61,320 nucleotides of DNA from JAJFFW01 sp038531315 (GCA_038531315.1 JBCBBT010000015.1:1-61320); one strand, 5' to 3'; shown: positions 28,309 to 37,633, counted from the stretch's first letter. The notes: generated by a model not told the origin, from the sequence alone. Made by a program: numbers and translations.

Positions 28309-28374
28309 CATTGAACCGGCGGCCGGCGTTATCGCGTACTTCGTTCATACAAAAATGAAAAAAAGGAGCGCGCC

Positions 28375-29040
28375 ATGATCACCGTGCACCATCTGGAGAA
28401 TTCCCGGTCGCAGCGCGTTCTTTGGCTATTGGAAGAGCTGGGCGCCGATTATGAGGTCAAGCGTTATGAACGCGACAAGGAAACGAGCCTTGCGCCGCCA
28501 GAATTGAAAGCCGTTCACCCGCTCGGCAAATCGCCGGTAATCGATGACGATGGATTGGTCGTCGCCGAAACCGGGGCGATCACGGAGTATTTGACGGAAA
28601 AATTCGGCAAACTAGCGCCGCCGGGCGGCACTGACGAAAAGCGGCGCTACACATACTGGCTACATTTTGCCGAAGGCACGGCGATGTCGCAATTACTGCT
28701 CAAGTTATTCTTTTCACGGATTAAAGAGGCGAAGATGCCGTTTTTCGCCAAGCCGATTGCGCACAAGATTTCCGATCAGGTTCTCGACAGCTATGTCAAT
28801 CCAAACATTGCGAGCCAGCTTTCTTTTATGGAGGGCGAGCTTTCAAAATCGGAATGGTTCGCGGGGGATCAATTCAGCGCCGCCGATATCATGATGAGTT
28901 TTCCACTGGAGGGTGCGTCGGCCCGCGGCGGTCTGAGCGGTGATTATCCGAAATTGAAAAGCTTCCTCACGCGCATCCATGATCGCCCTGCTTACAAAAA
29001 AGCCCTTGAACGCGGCGGGCCCTACGCTTTGCTAACGTAG
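28375..29040 (+). CDS. Glutathione S-transferase
   Basis: This 221-residue protein has the thioredoxin-like N-domain (residues 1-80) with VHHLENSRSQRVLWLLEEL, the cis-Pro region LGKSPVIDDDG and the glutathione-binding ETGAITEYL. The helical C-domain ends in FSAADIMMSFPLE and a typical PKLKSFLTRIHDRPAYKKAL. An active-site Ser (NSRS) suggests a beta/theta-like class. A Shine-Dalgarno AAAAGGAGCG precedes the ATG. It shares orientation with the OYE gene; both may serve detoxification, but the 107-bp gap with a hairpin argues for separate transcripts. Confidence 0.92.
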   Translation: MITVHHLENSRSQRVLWLLEELGADYEVKRYERDKETSLAPPELKAVHPLGKSPVIDDDGLVVAETGAITEYLTEKFGKLAPPGGTDEKRRYTYWLHFAEGTAMSQLLLKLFFSRIKEAKMPFFAKPIAHKISDQVLDSYVNPNIASQLSFMEGELSKSEWFAGDQFSAADIMMSFPLEGASARGGLSGDYPKLKSFLTRIHDRPAYKKALERGGPYALLT

Positions 29041-29046
29041 GGCCCG
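29016..29046. terminator. Perfect hairpin spanning the GST stop codon
   Basis: CGGGCCCTACG (29016-29026) and CGTAGGGCCCG (29036-29046) pair perfectly over 11 bp with a 9-nt loop; the TAG stop at 29038-29040 is inside the right arm. A short T-rich run follows at 29057-29061. It lies between convergent genes and could stop transcription from both sides. Confidence 0.7.
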
Positions 29047-29083
29047 CGGCTCAAGACTTTTAACTGTGTAAGGATTAAAAACG

Positions 29084-30280
29084 TTATTTGAGCGGCGCAG
29101 CGGGCGCGGGTTCGAGCTCAATAATGTCGTTTTCGTCAGCCGTTGCTGCTGGCGCCGGCGTTTCCTTAACGCTTACAGGCGTCAGTGAAATCGTATCGTC
29201 AACGTCTTTGATTACCGGTTCCGGCGACGGCGCCGCCTCAACCGCAACGGCGGCCGGTGTTAGGGCGGCCGGCGTCACTCCCGTTGCACCATTGTTTTTC
29301 GGTGCTGACGCGATTGGCTGATTGCTTTTCGGTTTTGCCGGTTCCTCAGGCTTAGGCGCTGGTTTGACAGGCGGCGGGCTCAATGGCTGAGGCGCGCTTG
29401 TCGCCGGTGTTTCCAGTTCGGGCTCGTCGAAGACCGGCGCATCGAAATCGCCGTCTCCATATTGCGCCCAGTACGCCGGTTGGCTCAGCAAGGAACGGAA
29501 ATAGGCGATATTCTGGTCAGCGACCTGCGGCGGCAGATCAGAGCGCGCCAGACGTTCAGCTTGCGTGACGTCGCCTTTGAGTGCGAGCACAAGCGCCAGG
29601 TTCTGGCGCATGCGCGCATCGGCGCCGGCCGATCCGGCGGCTGTGCGAAGGGTTGCTTCTGCGAGGCGCAAATTGCCTGACAGCGCATAGGAAAGCGCCT
29701 TGTTGTTCAGAACATTGACGGCGCCGGGCGCAATCGACAGCGCGCGATCATATTGCGACCGCGCCAACTCATGTTCGCCGATCTGGTCAAGCGCAACACC
29801 GTATGCGGAAAATGCTGACCAATCGTTCGGTCTTTTCGAAGTCGCGAGTTCGATATAGCGCACGGCCTCAAACGAACGATCGGCTTCGATCAGCGCTTTG
29901 CCTGCTTCGAGGAAGACCTCGGGGTTATTTTCGTGAACCAGCGCCGATTTTGTCGCCACCTTTACAGCTTCCGCGACGGAGCCGATTTTGCGCAATGATC
30001 TTGAGTATTCAACGGCGACGCGCGGGTCTTTCTGATCGCGATTGTAACGCGTGCCCCAAAACGCAGCGGCGGCGATCGGGTCGGTCTTGGAAGACGGGGC
30101 CGCCGATGGGCTTGTGTAGACGTCGATCGCGTCCTTATAGGCCTGGTTTTCGCCCCCAGTTGTGGCGCAGGCGGCAAGCGCCAGAGCGCTGGCGCCGACA
30201 AGCGCGCGGGCCGCAATGGTTTTCGCAATGGATGACGACGCGATAGAAAAAACGGACGCAAAAGGAGAAGACGCGACCAT
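29084..30280 (-). CDS. TPR lipoprotein, TadD-like
   Basis: This 398-residue lipoprotein has a lipobox ending at Cys38 (ALALAACATT). A tetratricopeptide array spans about residues 80-245 (VFLEAGKALIEADRSFEAVRYIELA, AFSAYGVALDQIGEHELARSQYDRAL, VLNNKALSYALSGNLRLAEATL). A Pro/Ala/Glu-rich, probably disordered C-terminal third follows. This is the layout of TadD, a pilotin-like factor for Tad/Flp pili, but no other tad gene is in the window, so it is a stand-alone homologue or a distant member of a split locus. GAGGTG precedes the ATG. Confidence 0.75.
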   Translation of the reverse strand: MVASSPFASVFSIASSSIAKTIAARALVGASALALAACATTGGENQAYKDAIDVYTSPSAAPSSKTDPIAAAAFWGTRYNRDQKDPRVAVEYSRSLRKIGSVAEAVKVATKSALVHENNPEVFLEAGKALIEADRSFEAVRYIELATSKRPNDWSAFSAYGVALDQIGEHELARSQYDRALSIAPGAVNVLNNKALSYALSGNLRLAEATLRTAAGSAGADARMRQNLALVLALKGDVTQAERLARSDLPPQVADQNIAYFRSLLSQPAYWAQYGDGDFDAPVFDEPELETPATSAPQPLSPPPVKPAPKPEEPAKPKSNQPIASAPKNNGATGVTPAALTPAAVAVEAAPSPEPVIKDVDDTISLTPVSVKETPAPAATADENDIIELEPAPAAPLK

Positions 30281-30484
30281 AAGAGCACCTCAATCGGCTA
30301 AAAACAGTTGAGGGCATCATTGCGGAAGGTGATCAATAAAGGCTTAACTGTAAATGGAATTCTGTTCCGTCCTGGTCGCTCGGAGCGGAAACGATACGCG
30401 CAAGGTGGGCGCGCGCAACAGATGCGAACACCAAAGGCCGGCAGGATCCTCGCCCGGTTGCAATTAGGAAGTTAACGGATCGTT

Positions 30485-31864
30485 ATGACCTCGCCATCGC
30501 TGATCGCCTATGACGTCGCTGCTGCGACTGCCGCCACGCCAATCTTCTGTGTCGGGGCGAAAGACGACATTCCGGAACAAGCGCCCGATGCGCTCGCCGC
30601 TCTCGCCGCCGCCAATGCTTTTCGCGGCGAAGCGGGCGCGGTGATTGCGCATGCCGACGGCGTCCTCCTCGGCGTTGGCGACGGCGGCGACGCCCTTGTC
30701 AGCGCCGCCGCGGCGGAAAAATTGCCAGCAGGCGATTACTATTTTGCCGATAACGGTGCGATTAACTCTGCGGCGCGATCAGAGCCGCGCCACACAGCCC
30801 TCGGCTGGCTGCTCGGAACCTACAGGTTTACGAAATATAAATCTGCGCCGTCGCCGGCTGCGCGGCTGGTTGCGCCTGAAGGCGTGGATGTCGCGGCGGT
30901 TTCGCGCGCCTATGACGCGGTGCGTCGTGTGCGCGATCTCGTCAACACGCCGGCGGGCGATATGCTTCCCGACGGTCTGGAGGCGTGTGCGCGAGAGATC
31001 GCCCAAACCCATGGCGGAGATATCAATGTCACGGTCGGCGATGCGCTCATTGCTGAAAATTTTCCAATGATCCACGCGGTCGGGCGCGCCTCTGATGTGG
31101 CGCCGCGGTTGATCGATCTTGTCTGGGGCGATGCGAAAGCGCCCAAGGTGACGCTTGTCGGCAAAGGCGTCTGCTTCGATTCCGGCGGCCTTAATATCAA
31201 AGGGGCCGGCGGCATGGGGCTGATGAAAAAGGATATGGGCGGCGCCGCCCATGTGCTGGCGCTTGGTGCGATGATCATGGCCGCCGGGCTCAATGTGCGG
31301 CTGCGCGTTCTGGTTCCCGCCGTGGAAAACGCCATTTCAGGCAACGCCTTTCGCCCCGGCGACGTCTTGCCGACGCGCAAGGGCCTTACGGTCGAAATCG
31401 GAAACACGGATGCCGAAGGCCGGCTGGTCCTGTCCGACGCCTTATCGCTCGCCTGTGAGGAAAAGCCTGATCTTCTGATTTCTCTGGCGACGCTAACCGG
31501 CGCGGCGCGAATCGCCGTTGGTCCGGAATTAGCCCCGTTCTATACGGATGATAACGCGCTCGCGGAGGCGATCAGCCGCGAAGGCGCGCGCGAAGCTGAT
31601 CCCGTTTGGCGCATGCCGCTGTGGCGGCCCTATGATGCGATGTTGTCGTCCAGCATTGCTGACTGCAACAACATTTCCAGTAATGCTTTTGCCGGGTCGG
31701 TAATTGCGGCGCTCTTTCTCAATCGGTTTGTCGAAGAAGGCGCGCGATGGGCGCATTTCGATATCTATGCATGGCGCCCGAAAGCGGCGCCCGGGCGCCC
31801 GGTTGGCGGCGAAGCACAGGCGATCAGAGCGCTATTTAATGTGATTGCCGATATTGCCGATTAA
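30485..31864 (+). CDS. M17 leucyl aminopeptidase family protein
   Basis: This 459-residue di-metal aminopeptidase releases N-terminal residues. The catalytic domain (about 160-459) holds GKGVCFDSGGLNIKG, MKKDMGGAA, NTDAEGRL (the M17 signature) and LATLTGAARIAVG, with all metal ligands apparently in place. The N-domain is short and divergent from PepA, which places it with the PepB-like subgroup of alphaproteobacteria. It stands between a minus-strand TPR gene and a minus-strand zinc-finger gene, so it is monocistronic. Confidence 0.92.
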   Translation: MTSPSLIAYDVAAATAATPIFCVGAKDDIPEQAPDALAALAAANAFRGEAGAVIAHADGVLLGVGDGGDALVSAAAAEKLPAGDYYFADNGAINSAARSEPRHTALGWLLGTYRFTKYKSAPSPAARLVAPEGVDVAAVSRAYDAVRRVRDLVNTPAGDMLPDGLEACAREIAQTHGGDINVTVGDALIAENFPMIHAVGRASDVAPRLIDLVWGDAKAPKVTLVGKGVCFDSGGLNIKGAGGMGLMKKDMGGAAHVLALGAMIMAAGLNVRLRVLVPAVENAISGNAFRPGDVLPTRKGLTVEIGNTDAEGRLVLSDALSLACEEKPDLLISLATLTGAARIAVGPELAPFYTDDNALAEAISREGAREADPVWRMPLWRPYDAMLSSSIADCNNISSNAFAGSVIAALFLNRFVEEGARWAHFDIYAWRPKAAPGRPVGGEAQAIRALFNVIADIAD

Positions 31865-31977
31865 AACGATCCTGATGCGGATGAAATATCCGAACGCTCA
31901 AGAGGGCTGCGGCGCTAACAATAACCGGTCCGGGATGCGATGAGATCATGTCCCACAAGTGCGCGGCGCGCGATCAT

Positions 31978-32187
31978 CTAACGCGGCGCGCCGGCGCGAG
32001 CGGGATCGTAGATGAATTTTCTATCGCAATAACCGCACTCGGCTTCGCCGTCGTCGAGCGCATAATAAACCACAGGGTGGCCCAACGCGCCGCCGCCGCC
32101 ATTACAGGCTATCCGCCGCTCGCTCACATAGATGACTTCAGGCGCATCGGCTGTCGTGTCGAGATCGCTTTTGTATAAGTCGTTCAT
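31978..32187 (-). CDS. Zinc-finger domain protein (zf-CHCC, NDUFS6-like)
   Basis: This 69-residue protein has ligands C28, H37, C51 and C54 (IACNGGGGALGHP, ECGYCDRKFIYD), the CHCC pattern of the small proteins related to the mitochondrial complex I subunit NDUFS6. In alphaproteobacteria it is a small conserved protein of unclear role, possibly in complex I assembly. It is divergent from the ABC ATPase gene. Confidence 0.88.
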   Translation of the reverse strand: MNDLYKSDLDTTADAPEVIYVSERRIACNGGGGALGHPVVYYALDDGEAECGYCDRKFIYDPARAGAPR

Positions 32188-32336
32188 AGGTTTGGACTTG
32201 TTCGTTGAAAGCCGACCGAATGCGCTGTCCGGGGCTGTTCGTCAAGACCGCCGGCCCCTAACAATCGGCGCAGCGTTTTGCATTCGCCGCCCGCGACGCG
32301 TAAGACGCGCCTTGAGCAGAAGCCAGAGAATTCACC

Positions 32337-33323
32337 ATGGTCGATCGCGTTTCAATGACCGCCGCGCAGGCGGACGCCGAGCCCGCTATCTTGACGCGCG
32401 GCTTGCGGAAGACCTATGCGGCCACCAAAAAATCGCCGGCGAAAGAGGCCCTGAAGGGCGTTGATCTGTCCGTCCCGCGGGGGTCCATTTTTGGCCTGCT
32501 CGGACCGAACGGCGCGGGCAAGTCGACCTTCATCAATATCCTCTCAGGGCTCGTCAACAAATCGGGCGGCGAGGCGCAAATCTGGGGCTTTGACCTTGAT
32601 CAACACCCACGCCAGGTGCGGGCGGCGATGGGCGTGGTGCCGCAGGAAATTACAACCGACGTCTTCTTCACGCCGCTCGAAGCGCTGGAAATTCAGGCCG
32701 GTCTTTACGGCGTTCCGAAGGCAGAGCGGCGCTCGATGGAAATTCTCAAAGCGCTCGGCCTTGAAGACAAAGCCGACGCTTATGTGCGCCAGCTCTCCGG
32801 CGGCATGAAGCGCCGCCTGTTGGTCGCCAAGGCCATGGTGCACAATCCGCCAATCCTGATTCTCGATGAGCCAACCGCCGGCGTCGACATCGAATTGCGC
32901 AAACAGCTTTGGGACTATGTGTTGGAGTTGCATAGGGCGGGCGTGACAATTGTTCTGACTACGCACTACCTAGAAGAAGCGCAGGAGCTTTGCGACACGA
33001 TCGGCATTATTCACGAGGGAAGCCTCGTTGCGTGCGAGCCAACCGAAAAACTGATCGCTTCGCTTGATATGAAAACGCTGATGATTGAGCCCACCGCGCG
33101 CTTGAGCGCGGCGCCTGATCTCGGGCGCTTTGACGTTGAGCTAACGCCGGAAGGGCGCATTGCGATCCCTTACAAGCCGAGCGAAAGCCTTGTTTCTGAA
33201 ATCCTTGAAAAACTGGCGGACGCGGGCGTCGGCGTGAAAGACCTGTCGACGGTGGAAGCCGACCTCGAAGACGTTTTCATGGAATTGACTTATCGCGCAA
33301 CGGCGCCCGCCGCGCAGACCTAA
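32337..33323 (+). CDS. ABC transporter ATP-binding protein (YadG-like exporter type)
   Basis: This 328-residue ATPase has Walker A GPNGAGKST, signature LSGGMKRRL, Walker B ILILDEPTAGVD and the H-loop TTHYLEEA. The N-terminal 20 residues are extra, and the C-terminal 90 resemble the regulatory tail of ABC-2 exporter ATPases. A partner ABC-2 permease is normally adjacent, but the next genes on either side are a zinc-finger and a YdeI-type protein on the opposite strand. It therefore works with a permease encoded elsewhere. A second in-frame ATG at 32355 is possible. Confidence 0.9.
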   Translation: MVDRVSMTAAQADAEPAILTRGLRKTYAATKKSPAKEALKGVDLSVPRGSIFGLLGPNGAGKSTFINILSGLVNKSGGEAQIWGFDLDQHPRQVRAAMGVVPQEITTDVFFTPLEALEIQAGLYGVPKAERRSMEILKALGLEDKADAYVRQLSGGMKRRLLVAKAMVHNPPILILDEPTAGVDIELRKQLWDYVLELHRAGVTIVLTTHYLEEAQELCDTIGIIHEGSLVACEPTEKLIASLDMKTLMIEPTARLSAAPDLGRFDVELTPEGRIAIPYKPSESLVSEILEKLADAGVGVKDLSTVEADLEDVFMELTYRATAPAAQT

Positions 33324-33401
33324 AACCCGGCCTATCTTGCGACCGCCGCAGCCGCCGCGCTGCGGAAATCGCCCAAAGGCGCGCCCGCGTCAGCCCGGGG
33401 A

Positions 33402-33992
33402 TCAGCGATACCGGTCCCTCAGTCCCGCGCCGTCGATGATCATCGGAATGATTTTTTGGAGGCGCTTTTGTTTGGTTTCAGCGCGTTTTGCGTCAGCGAT
33501 ATGGGCAGCATATTCGCGTTGCTTGCCCGGCGTGAGCGCCTTGAACGCCTTTTTCGCCGCAGCGTTTTCACCAAGGGCGCGCGTCAGTTCCGGCGGCAAG
33601 GTCGCGCCGGCAGTTGGCGTTACTTTCAGCGGCGGCGTATTTTCCACATGGTTTATAGCTTCGCGAATGTAGGACTTGATAAGCCGGGGACGGAGTTCCT
33701 TCCCGCTGGTCATCCGCCACTGACGCTGTAGTTTTGTTTTCCCCTCCTGCGCATTGATGAGGATGTTGTCCTTGTCGCTCAGCGCCGCGCCCTCAAAGAA
33801 CCAAAGCCCGAAATAGGACTTGAAGCTCGATATGCCGACAACATTTCGTCCGTTTGCAACGTAAACCGGCATGCCCCACTTCACGGTTTCCTGCATGTCG
33901 AACGTCAAGAGAATCTTGCGAAGTATTGTCAGTTCCGCACGCCAGGCGCTGTTGGCTTTTAAGTAGTCTTCAACGGTTTTTGCGGCGACCAT
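33402..33992 (-). CDS. YdeI-type DUF1801 protein
   Basis: This 196-residue protein has an N-terminal DUF1801 domain (VEDYLKANSAWRAELTILRKILL, ETVKWGMPVYVANGRNVVGI, FGLWFFEGA). Its C-terminal half (LPPELTRALGENAAAKKAFKALTPGKQREYAAHIADAKRAETKQKRLQKII) is the YdeI/OmpD-associated tail, linked in some bacteria to antimicrobial-peptide resistance. It is cytosolic with no signal peptide. It is convergent with the ABC ATPase gene. Function is not established. Confidence 0.85.
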   Translation of the reverse strand: MVAAKTVEDYLKANSAWRAELTILRKILLTFDMQETVKWGMPVYVANGRNVVGISSFKSYFGLWFFEGAALSDKDNILINAQEGKTKLQRQWRMTSGKELRPRLIKSYIREAINHVENTPPLKVTPTAGATLPPELTRALGENAAAKKAFKALTPGKQREYAAHIADAKRAETKQKRLQKIIPMIIDGAGLRDRYR

Positions 33993-34038
33993 GGGTCTCT
34001 CCCCCGTTCATACCGGTCGTTCGCGTCAGTCGTGCGCG

Positions 34039-35052
34039 TCAGTCGTGCACATCCGACATCAGATCGGCTTTGATAGCGTCTTCGAAATCGATCAAGCGGC
34101 GCATCGGGCCCCAAGGGCTTCCTTCCGGAACGTTTTTAACGGCGTGCGCGCGCAACGCTGCAGCGACGTCCGTCGGGTCGCCGGCCAGTTGATCAACGGG
34201 AATGATTTCGCCAACGGTAACTTCGTAGCGTTTGCGTTTTTTGTTCAAAAGCTCATGGAAAAGCGTGATGTCGCGCAATTCGTCGTTCAGCCGCCAGAAC
34301 CAGTAATAAAGCCAGGAATTACGGGCTTTCATATGCACAGGGACAACGGCGGCGTCGTATTTGCGCGCGAGGATCGCAACGGAGGGCAGCCATTCCTGTT
34401 CTGTCAGGACCTTGTTGTGATCCATAAAAGCAAGGCGGCCAGAAGGAAAAAGGATCACACAGCGTTCATCGCTGAACGATGCTTTTGTAGACTTTAACGT
34501 TTCGCGTGACCGCTGGCGCGTTCGTTTTTCCTGCACCCATTCGACGGGAATCAGAAGATCGTCAAGTTGCGGCGCGGCTCTGATCGCGTCGCGGTTTGCA
34601 AAAAAGATCATATCGTCGCGGTGGCCGCGCAACGCGTCCCACATGGCGACGCCGTCGGCGATTCCTGTCGGGTGCGTCGGCGCGACAATAACACGGCCGC
34701 TTTTCGGGATATTCTCAAGGCCCTTCAGATCGATTTCGAGATCGAGAAGGGTGCTCATGTAATCCATGACGCCGGAACCGGTGAGCGGCGCTACGTCGTC
34801 GGCCATGCGCACCGCTTCGCCTTTTTTCAGCAGCGGATAAAGGATCGTGCGATAGAGCGGCCAGAAACGCGAGCGTCTCAGATTTTCGCACCGCTCTTCG
34901 ATCAGCACCTCAACAATGTGCTTGCCGTTTTCATGCGGCGCGCGCACGCGCCCGCCGTCGGCCGCTTTTACCCGCGCCTCGTGGTCTTCCTTTAGGGCGT
35001 CGAGGGACGCCTTGCCGGTTACGGCGCCTGATTCTGCGGCGGTGTTGCTCAA
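34039..35052 (-). CDS. PlsC-type acyltransferase with variant HX5D motif
   Basis: This 337-residue acyltransferase resembles 1-acyl-glycerol-3-phosphate acyltransferases. The catalytic region reads APTHPTGIADGVAMWD, followed by FFANRDAIRA and the phosphate-binding-like LFPSGRLAF. His and Asp are separated by five residues instead of the canonical four. No transmembrane signal is obvious besides a hydrophobic helix near residue 67. The N-terminal 50 residues are charged. The gene is single between the YdeI-type gene and the SulP operon terminator. Lipid substrate unknown. Confidence 0.8.
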   Translation of the reverse strand: MSNTAAESGAVTGKASLDALKEDHEARVKAADGGRVRAPHENGKHIVEVLIEERCENLRRSRFWPLYRTILYPLLKKGEAVRMADDVAPLTGSGVMDYMSTLLDLEIDLKGLENIPKSGRVIVAPTHPTGIADGVAMWDALRGHRDDMIFFANRDAIRAAPQLDDLLIPVEWVQEKRTRQRSRETLKSTKASFSDERCVILFPSGRLAFMDHNKVLTEQEWLPSVAILARKYDAAVVPVHMKARNSWLYYWFWRLNDELRDITLFHELLNKKRKRYEVTVGEIIPVDQLAGDPTDVAAALRAHAVKNVPEGSPWGPMRRLIDFEDAIKADLMSDVHD

Positions 35053-35111
35053 AACGGTTGCCTGTTGCTGATCGGGATAAAAGCGACCGGAAACCCGATG
35101 ACGTCGTCGGA

Positions 35112-35144
35112 TAAAGAAACCGTCCGGCGCTTGACGCCGGACGG
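35112..35144 (-). terminator. Terminator of the arsR-CA-sulP operon
   Basis: CCGTCCGGCG (35120-35129) and CGCCGGACGG (35135-35144) pair perfectly over 10 bp with a 5-nt loop. Read on the minus strand the stem is followed by TTTCTTTAT, 30 bp after the SulP stop. Confidence 0.88.
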
Positions 35145-35174
35145 CTCAAACAGCTGACCGCTGTTTTACGGTGT

Positions 35175-36878
35175 TTATTCAGCCGGGGCGAGGCTTGCGG
35201 AGATGTTTTCTGTGGATTTTTTCTCGCTTTCCGCCTCGGTCTCGCCCGCGGTGATTTTCTTGTAGGCAAGCTCCAACGCTTCAAGGCGCGTGTCGTACCG
35301 GCCGTCCGACGGCAGGCAGTGGTCCGCTTTGAGGCCAGACAGGATGCGATCGACCTCACTGTTGACGCCGGTCATGTAGACCATTTTCTTCGCCTGCCGC
35401 GCGTCGCAAACGATCGTTTCAACCGCGCGGGCGGCGGAAAGGTCGATTGTCGGCACATAGGTGAAGTCGAGGATAATCGCCTTCGCGCCCTCGCTGACGC
35501 GATCACGCACATGGTGACCAAGATCGGCCGCCGCGCCAAAGCTGAGCGGGCCGCCCGCAAAATCGAACATGATGATGTCCCGGCCAAGCTCGCTGAGGAT
35601 TTGCCGTTCACGCGGATCGGTGACCCGCTCTTCAGGTTTGTCGGCGGCTTTCAGCTGGATGTCCGCAATCTGTTTGACGAAAGCAAGCGCGGCGAGAACA
35701 ACGCCGAGGGCGACAGCCTGAATGAGGTCGACAAAAACCGTCATGCCAAGAACGACCGCCATCAATAACAGGTCCCAGCGCGGCCCGCGATGGGCGCGGC
35801 GCAGATAGCTCCAGTCGATGATGTCATAGCCGACCTTTACGAGAATGCCGGCAAGCACCGCATGCGGAATGCTTGCGGCTAGACCGGCGAGCGGAAGGGC
35901 GGCTGCGATCAGGACAAGCGCGTGGATCATGCCGGAGATGCGGGTTGATCCGCCGGAGCGAATGTTTACGACCGTCCGCATGGTGGCGCCGGCGCCGGGG
36001 ATGGCCCCGAAGAGACCAGCGATGGCGTTGCCAACGCCCTGACCCATCAATTCGCGGTTGGAATGGTGGCGCGTACCGGTCATGTTGTCAGCGACAAGCG
36101 ACGTCAACAGACTGTCAATGGCGCCCAAAAGCGCGAGGATGATCGCCGCTTCGAGAATGACAAGAGCCGTGTCCGGTGTAATCGTCGGCACGATCAGCGA
36201 CGGCAGGCCCGTTGGAATGTCGCCAAGCGTCAACTCTTTTGGAAGGCCGACAAAAAGGCTGGCGACGGTGCCGATCAGAAGCGCGGCAAGCGCCCCCGGC
36301 ACCCATTTACCGATCGACTTCGGCCAAAGGAAAACCGTTGCGAGCGACAAAACGCCGACAAAGAGCGCCGGCCATACAGGCGATCCGACGGCGCCCGGAA
36401 TGGCGGCGATCGCCGGAATTGTGCCGGGCTCGCTGGGCTCATGGCCGAACAACCGCGAAATCTGAAGCGCAATAATGATCACGCCAATCCCGCTCATAAA
36501 GCCCGATATCACCGGGTACGGAACAAGTTTGATATACTGCCCGAGCCGTAGGACGCCCATCAATATCTGAAGAATGCCGGCGAGCACGACGGCGCTGAAG
36601 ACCAGCGCCGGGTTGCCGGAAAAAGTGGCGAATACGCCAGCGAAAACAACGATCATCGGGCCGGTTGGGCCGGAAATCTGCGAGCCTGTTCCGCCGAAGA
36701 GCGCCGCGAAGAAGCCGACAAAAATCGCGCCCCACAAGCCCGCAATCGGGCCCGCGCCGGACGCTTCGCCAAACGCCAGCGCCAGCGGCAAGGCGACAAT
36801 GCCAGCCGTGAGGCCGCCCATGACGTCGCCGCGAACATTCGAGAAGTCGAAATATCCTGAGGATGTAGTCTGAGACAT
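35175..36878 (-). CDS. SulP family anion transporter with STAS domain (BicA-like)
   Basis: This 567-residue inner-membrane transporter starts at the ATG at 36878, which has AGGAGG upstream. The membrane part (about 15-400) begins GDVMGGLTAGIVALPLALAF and includes GSQISGPTGPM and NIAG/GAIPGAGATMRTVVNIRSGG elements. A cytosolic STAS domain occupies about 435-540 (VPTIDLSAARAVETIV). The acidic tail is short. Because it is cotranscribed with a beta-carbonic anhydrase, the likely substrate is bicarbonate rather than sulfate, as in cyanobacterial BicA. The 31-bp spacing to the anhydrase gene and the shared terminator support one operon. Confidence 0.9.
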   Translation of the reverse strand: MSQTTSSGYFDFSNVRGDVMGGLTAGIVALPLALAFGEASGAGPIAGLWGAIFVGFFAALFGGTGSQISGPTGPMIVVFAGVFATFSGNPALVFSAVVLAGILQILMGVLRLGQYIKLVPYPVISGFMSGIGVIIIALQISRLFGHEPSEPGTIPAIAAIPGAVGSPVWPALFVGVLSLATVFLWPKSIGKWVPGALAALLIGTVASLFVGLPKELTLGDIPTGLPSLIVPTITPDTALVILEAAIILALLGAIDSLLTSLVADNMTGTRHHSNRELMGQGVGNAIAGLFGAIPGAGATMRTVVNIRSGGSTRISGMIHALVLIAAALPLAGLAASIPHAVLAGILVKVGYDIIDWSYLRRAHRGPRWDLLLMAVVLGMTVFVDLIQAVALGVVLAALAFVKQIADIQLKAADKPEERVTDPRERQILSELGRDIIMFDFAGGPLSFGAAADLGHHVRDRVSEGAKAIILDFTYVPTIDLSAARAVETIVCDARQAKKMVYMTGVNSEVDRILSGLKADHCLPSDGRYDTRLEALELAYKKITAGETEAESEKKSTENISASLAPAE

Positions 36879-36909
36879 AGTTTCGGTTCCTCCTTTCGGA
36901 AGGCGTTTG

Positions 36910-37581
36910 TTACTCGGCGGCGTGGGTGTGTTTGCCGGCGATGAATTGCGAAATAGGCTCGTGATATTTTTCTTCGACACTGACAAATTCGCGTTTTTCG
37001 TCGTCATAGGCGTAAACGCCGCCGTGCTCGATGTCGTAGACCCAGCCGTGAAGCTGGACTTTGCCGGCGGCAAGGCGCGAGGCGACATAAGGATGCGTGC
37101 GCAGATGCGCCATCTGGAGGACGACATTTTCGCGAATTATCAGGTCAAGCTTCTCGTCTTCCGTAAGGTCGCCGCCATTTTCCGCCACCGAGAGCGCGGC
37201 TGCGCGCGCATAGCTGAGCCACTCTTTGACATGCGGCAGCGCGTCCAGTCCTTCCGGCGCGAGCGCGCCTTTCATGGCGCCGCACTGGCTGTGCCCGCAA
37301 ACCACAATATGGGGTACGTTGAGAGCGCCAACCGCAAACTCAATCGAGGCCGTCATGGCGCCCGTATGGTTCGTGTGCGGCGGTACAATGTTGCCGGCGT
37401 TTCTGCAAATGAACAGCTCGCCCGGTTCCGTCTGTGTAATGAGGTTCGGGTCGACGCGGCTGTCGGAACACGCAATGAACAAAGCCTCCGGCGATTGGCC
37501 GCGCGCTAGCGTTTCGAAGAGGTCTTTACGTTTCGGATATTCTTCTTTTTGAAATTTTACGACGCCGGCTGCGAATCGCAT
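36910..37581 (-). CDS. Beta-class carbonic anhydrase
   Basis: This 223-residue enzyme interconverts CO2 and bicarbonate. Zinc ligands C38 (IACSDSRVDP), H97 and C100 (CGHSQCGAMKG) and the catalytic Asp40-Arg pair are present. The start at 37581 has AAGGAG upstream; an upstream start at 37608 would add nine residues and is less likely. It lies between arsR and the SulP gene, so it probably supplies or consumes the bicarbonate moved by the transporter. Confidence 0.95.
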   Translation of the reverse strand: MRFAAGVVKFQKEEYPKRKDLFETLARGQSPEALFIACSDSRVDPNLITQTEPGELFICRNAGNIVPPHTNHTGAMTASIEFAVGALNVPHIVVCGHSQCGAMKGALAPEGLDALPHVKEWLSYARAAALSVAENGGDLTEDEKLDLIIRENVVLQMAHLRTHPYVASRLAAGKVQLHGWVYDIEHGGVYAYDDEKREFVSVEEKYHEPISQFIAGKHTHAAE

Positions 37582-37633
37582 GGGTTTTTCTCCTTGGTGT
37601 TCCGTCAATTGGGGTGCTGTGGTCGGATTGGGC

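Noticed and set aside
27215..28348. A 377-codon open frame on the minus strand opposite the old yellow enzyme gene
   Set aside because: It is fully antisense to a gene with clear motifs, and its translation is Arg/Pro-rich without a recognisable domain. Long antisense frames are expected in GC-rich DNA.
36879..37127. Extension of the SulP protein upstream to 37127
   Set aside because: It would overlap the carbonic anhydrase gene by over 200 bp; AGGAGG sits directly before the ATG at 36878, where family similarity begins.
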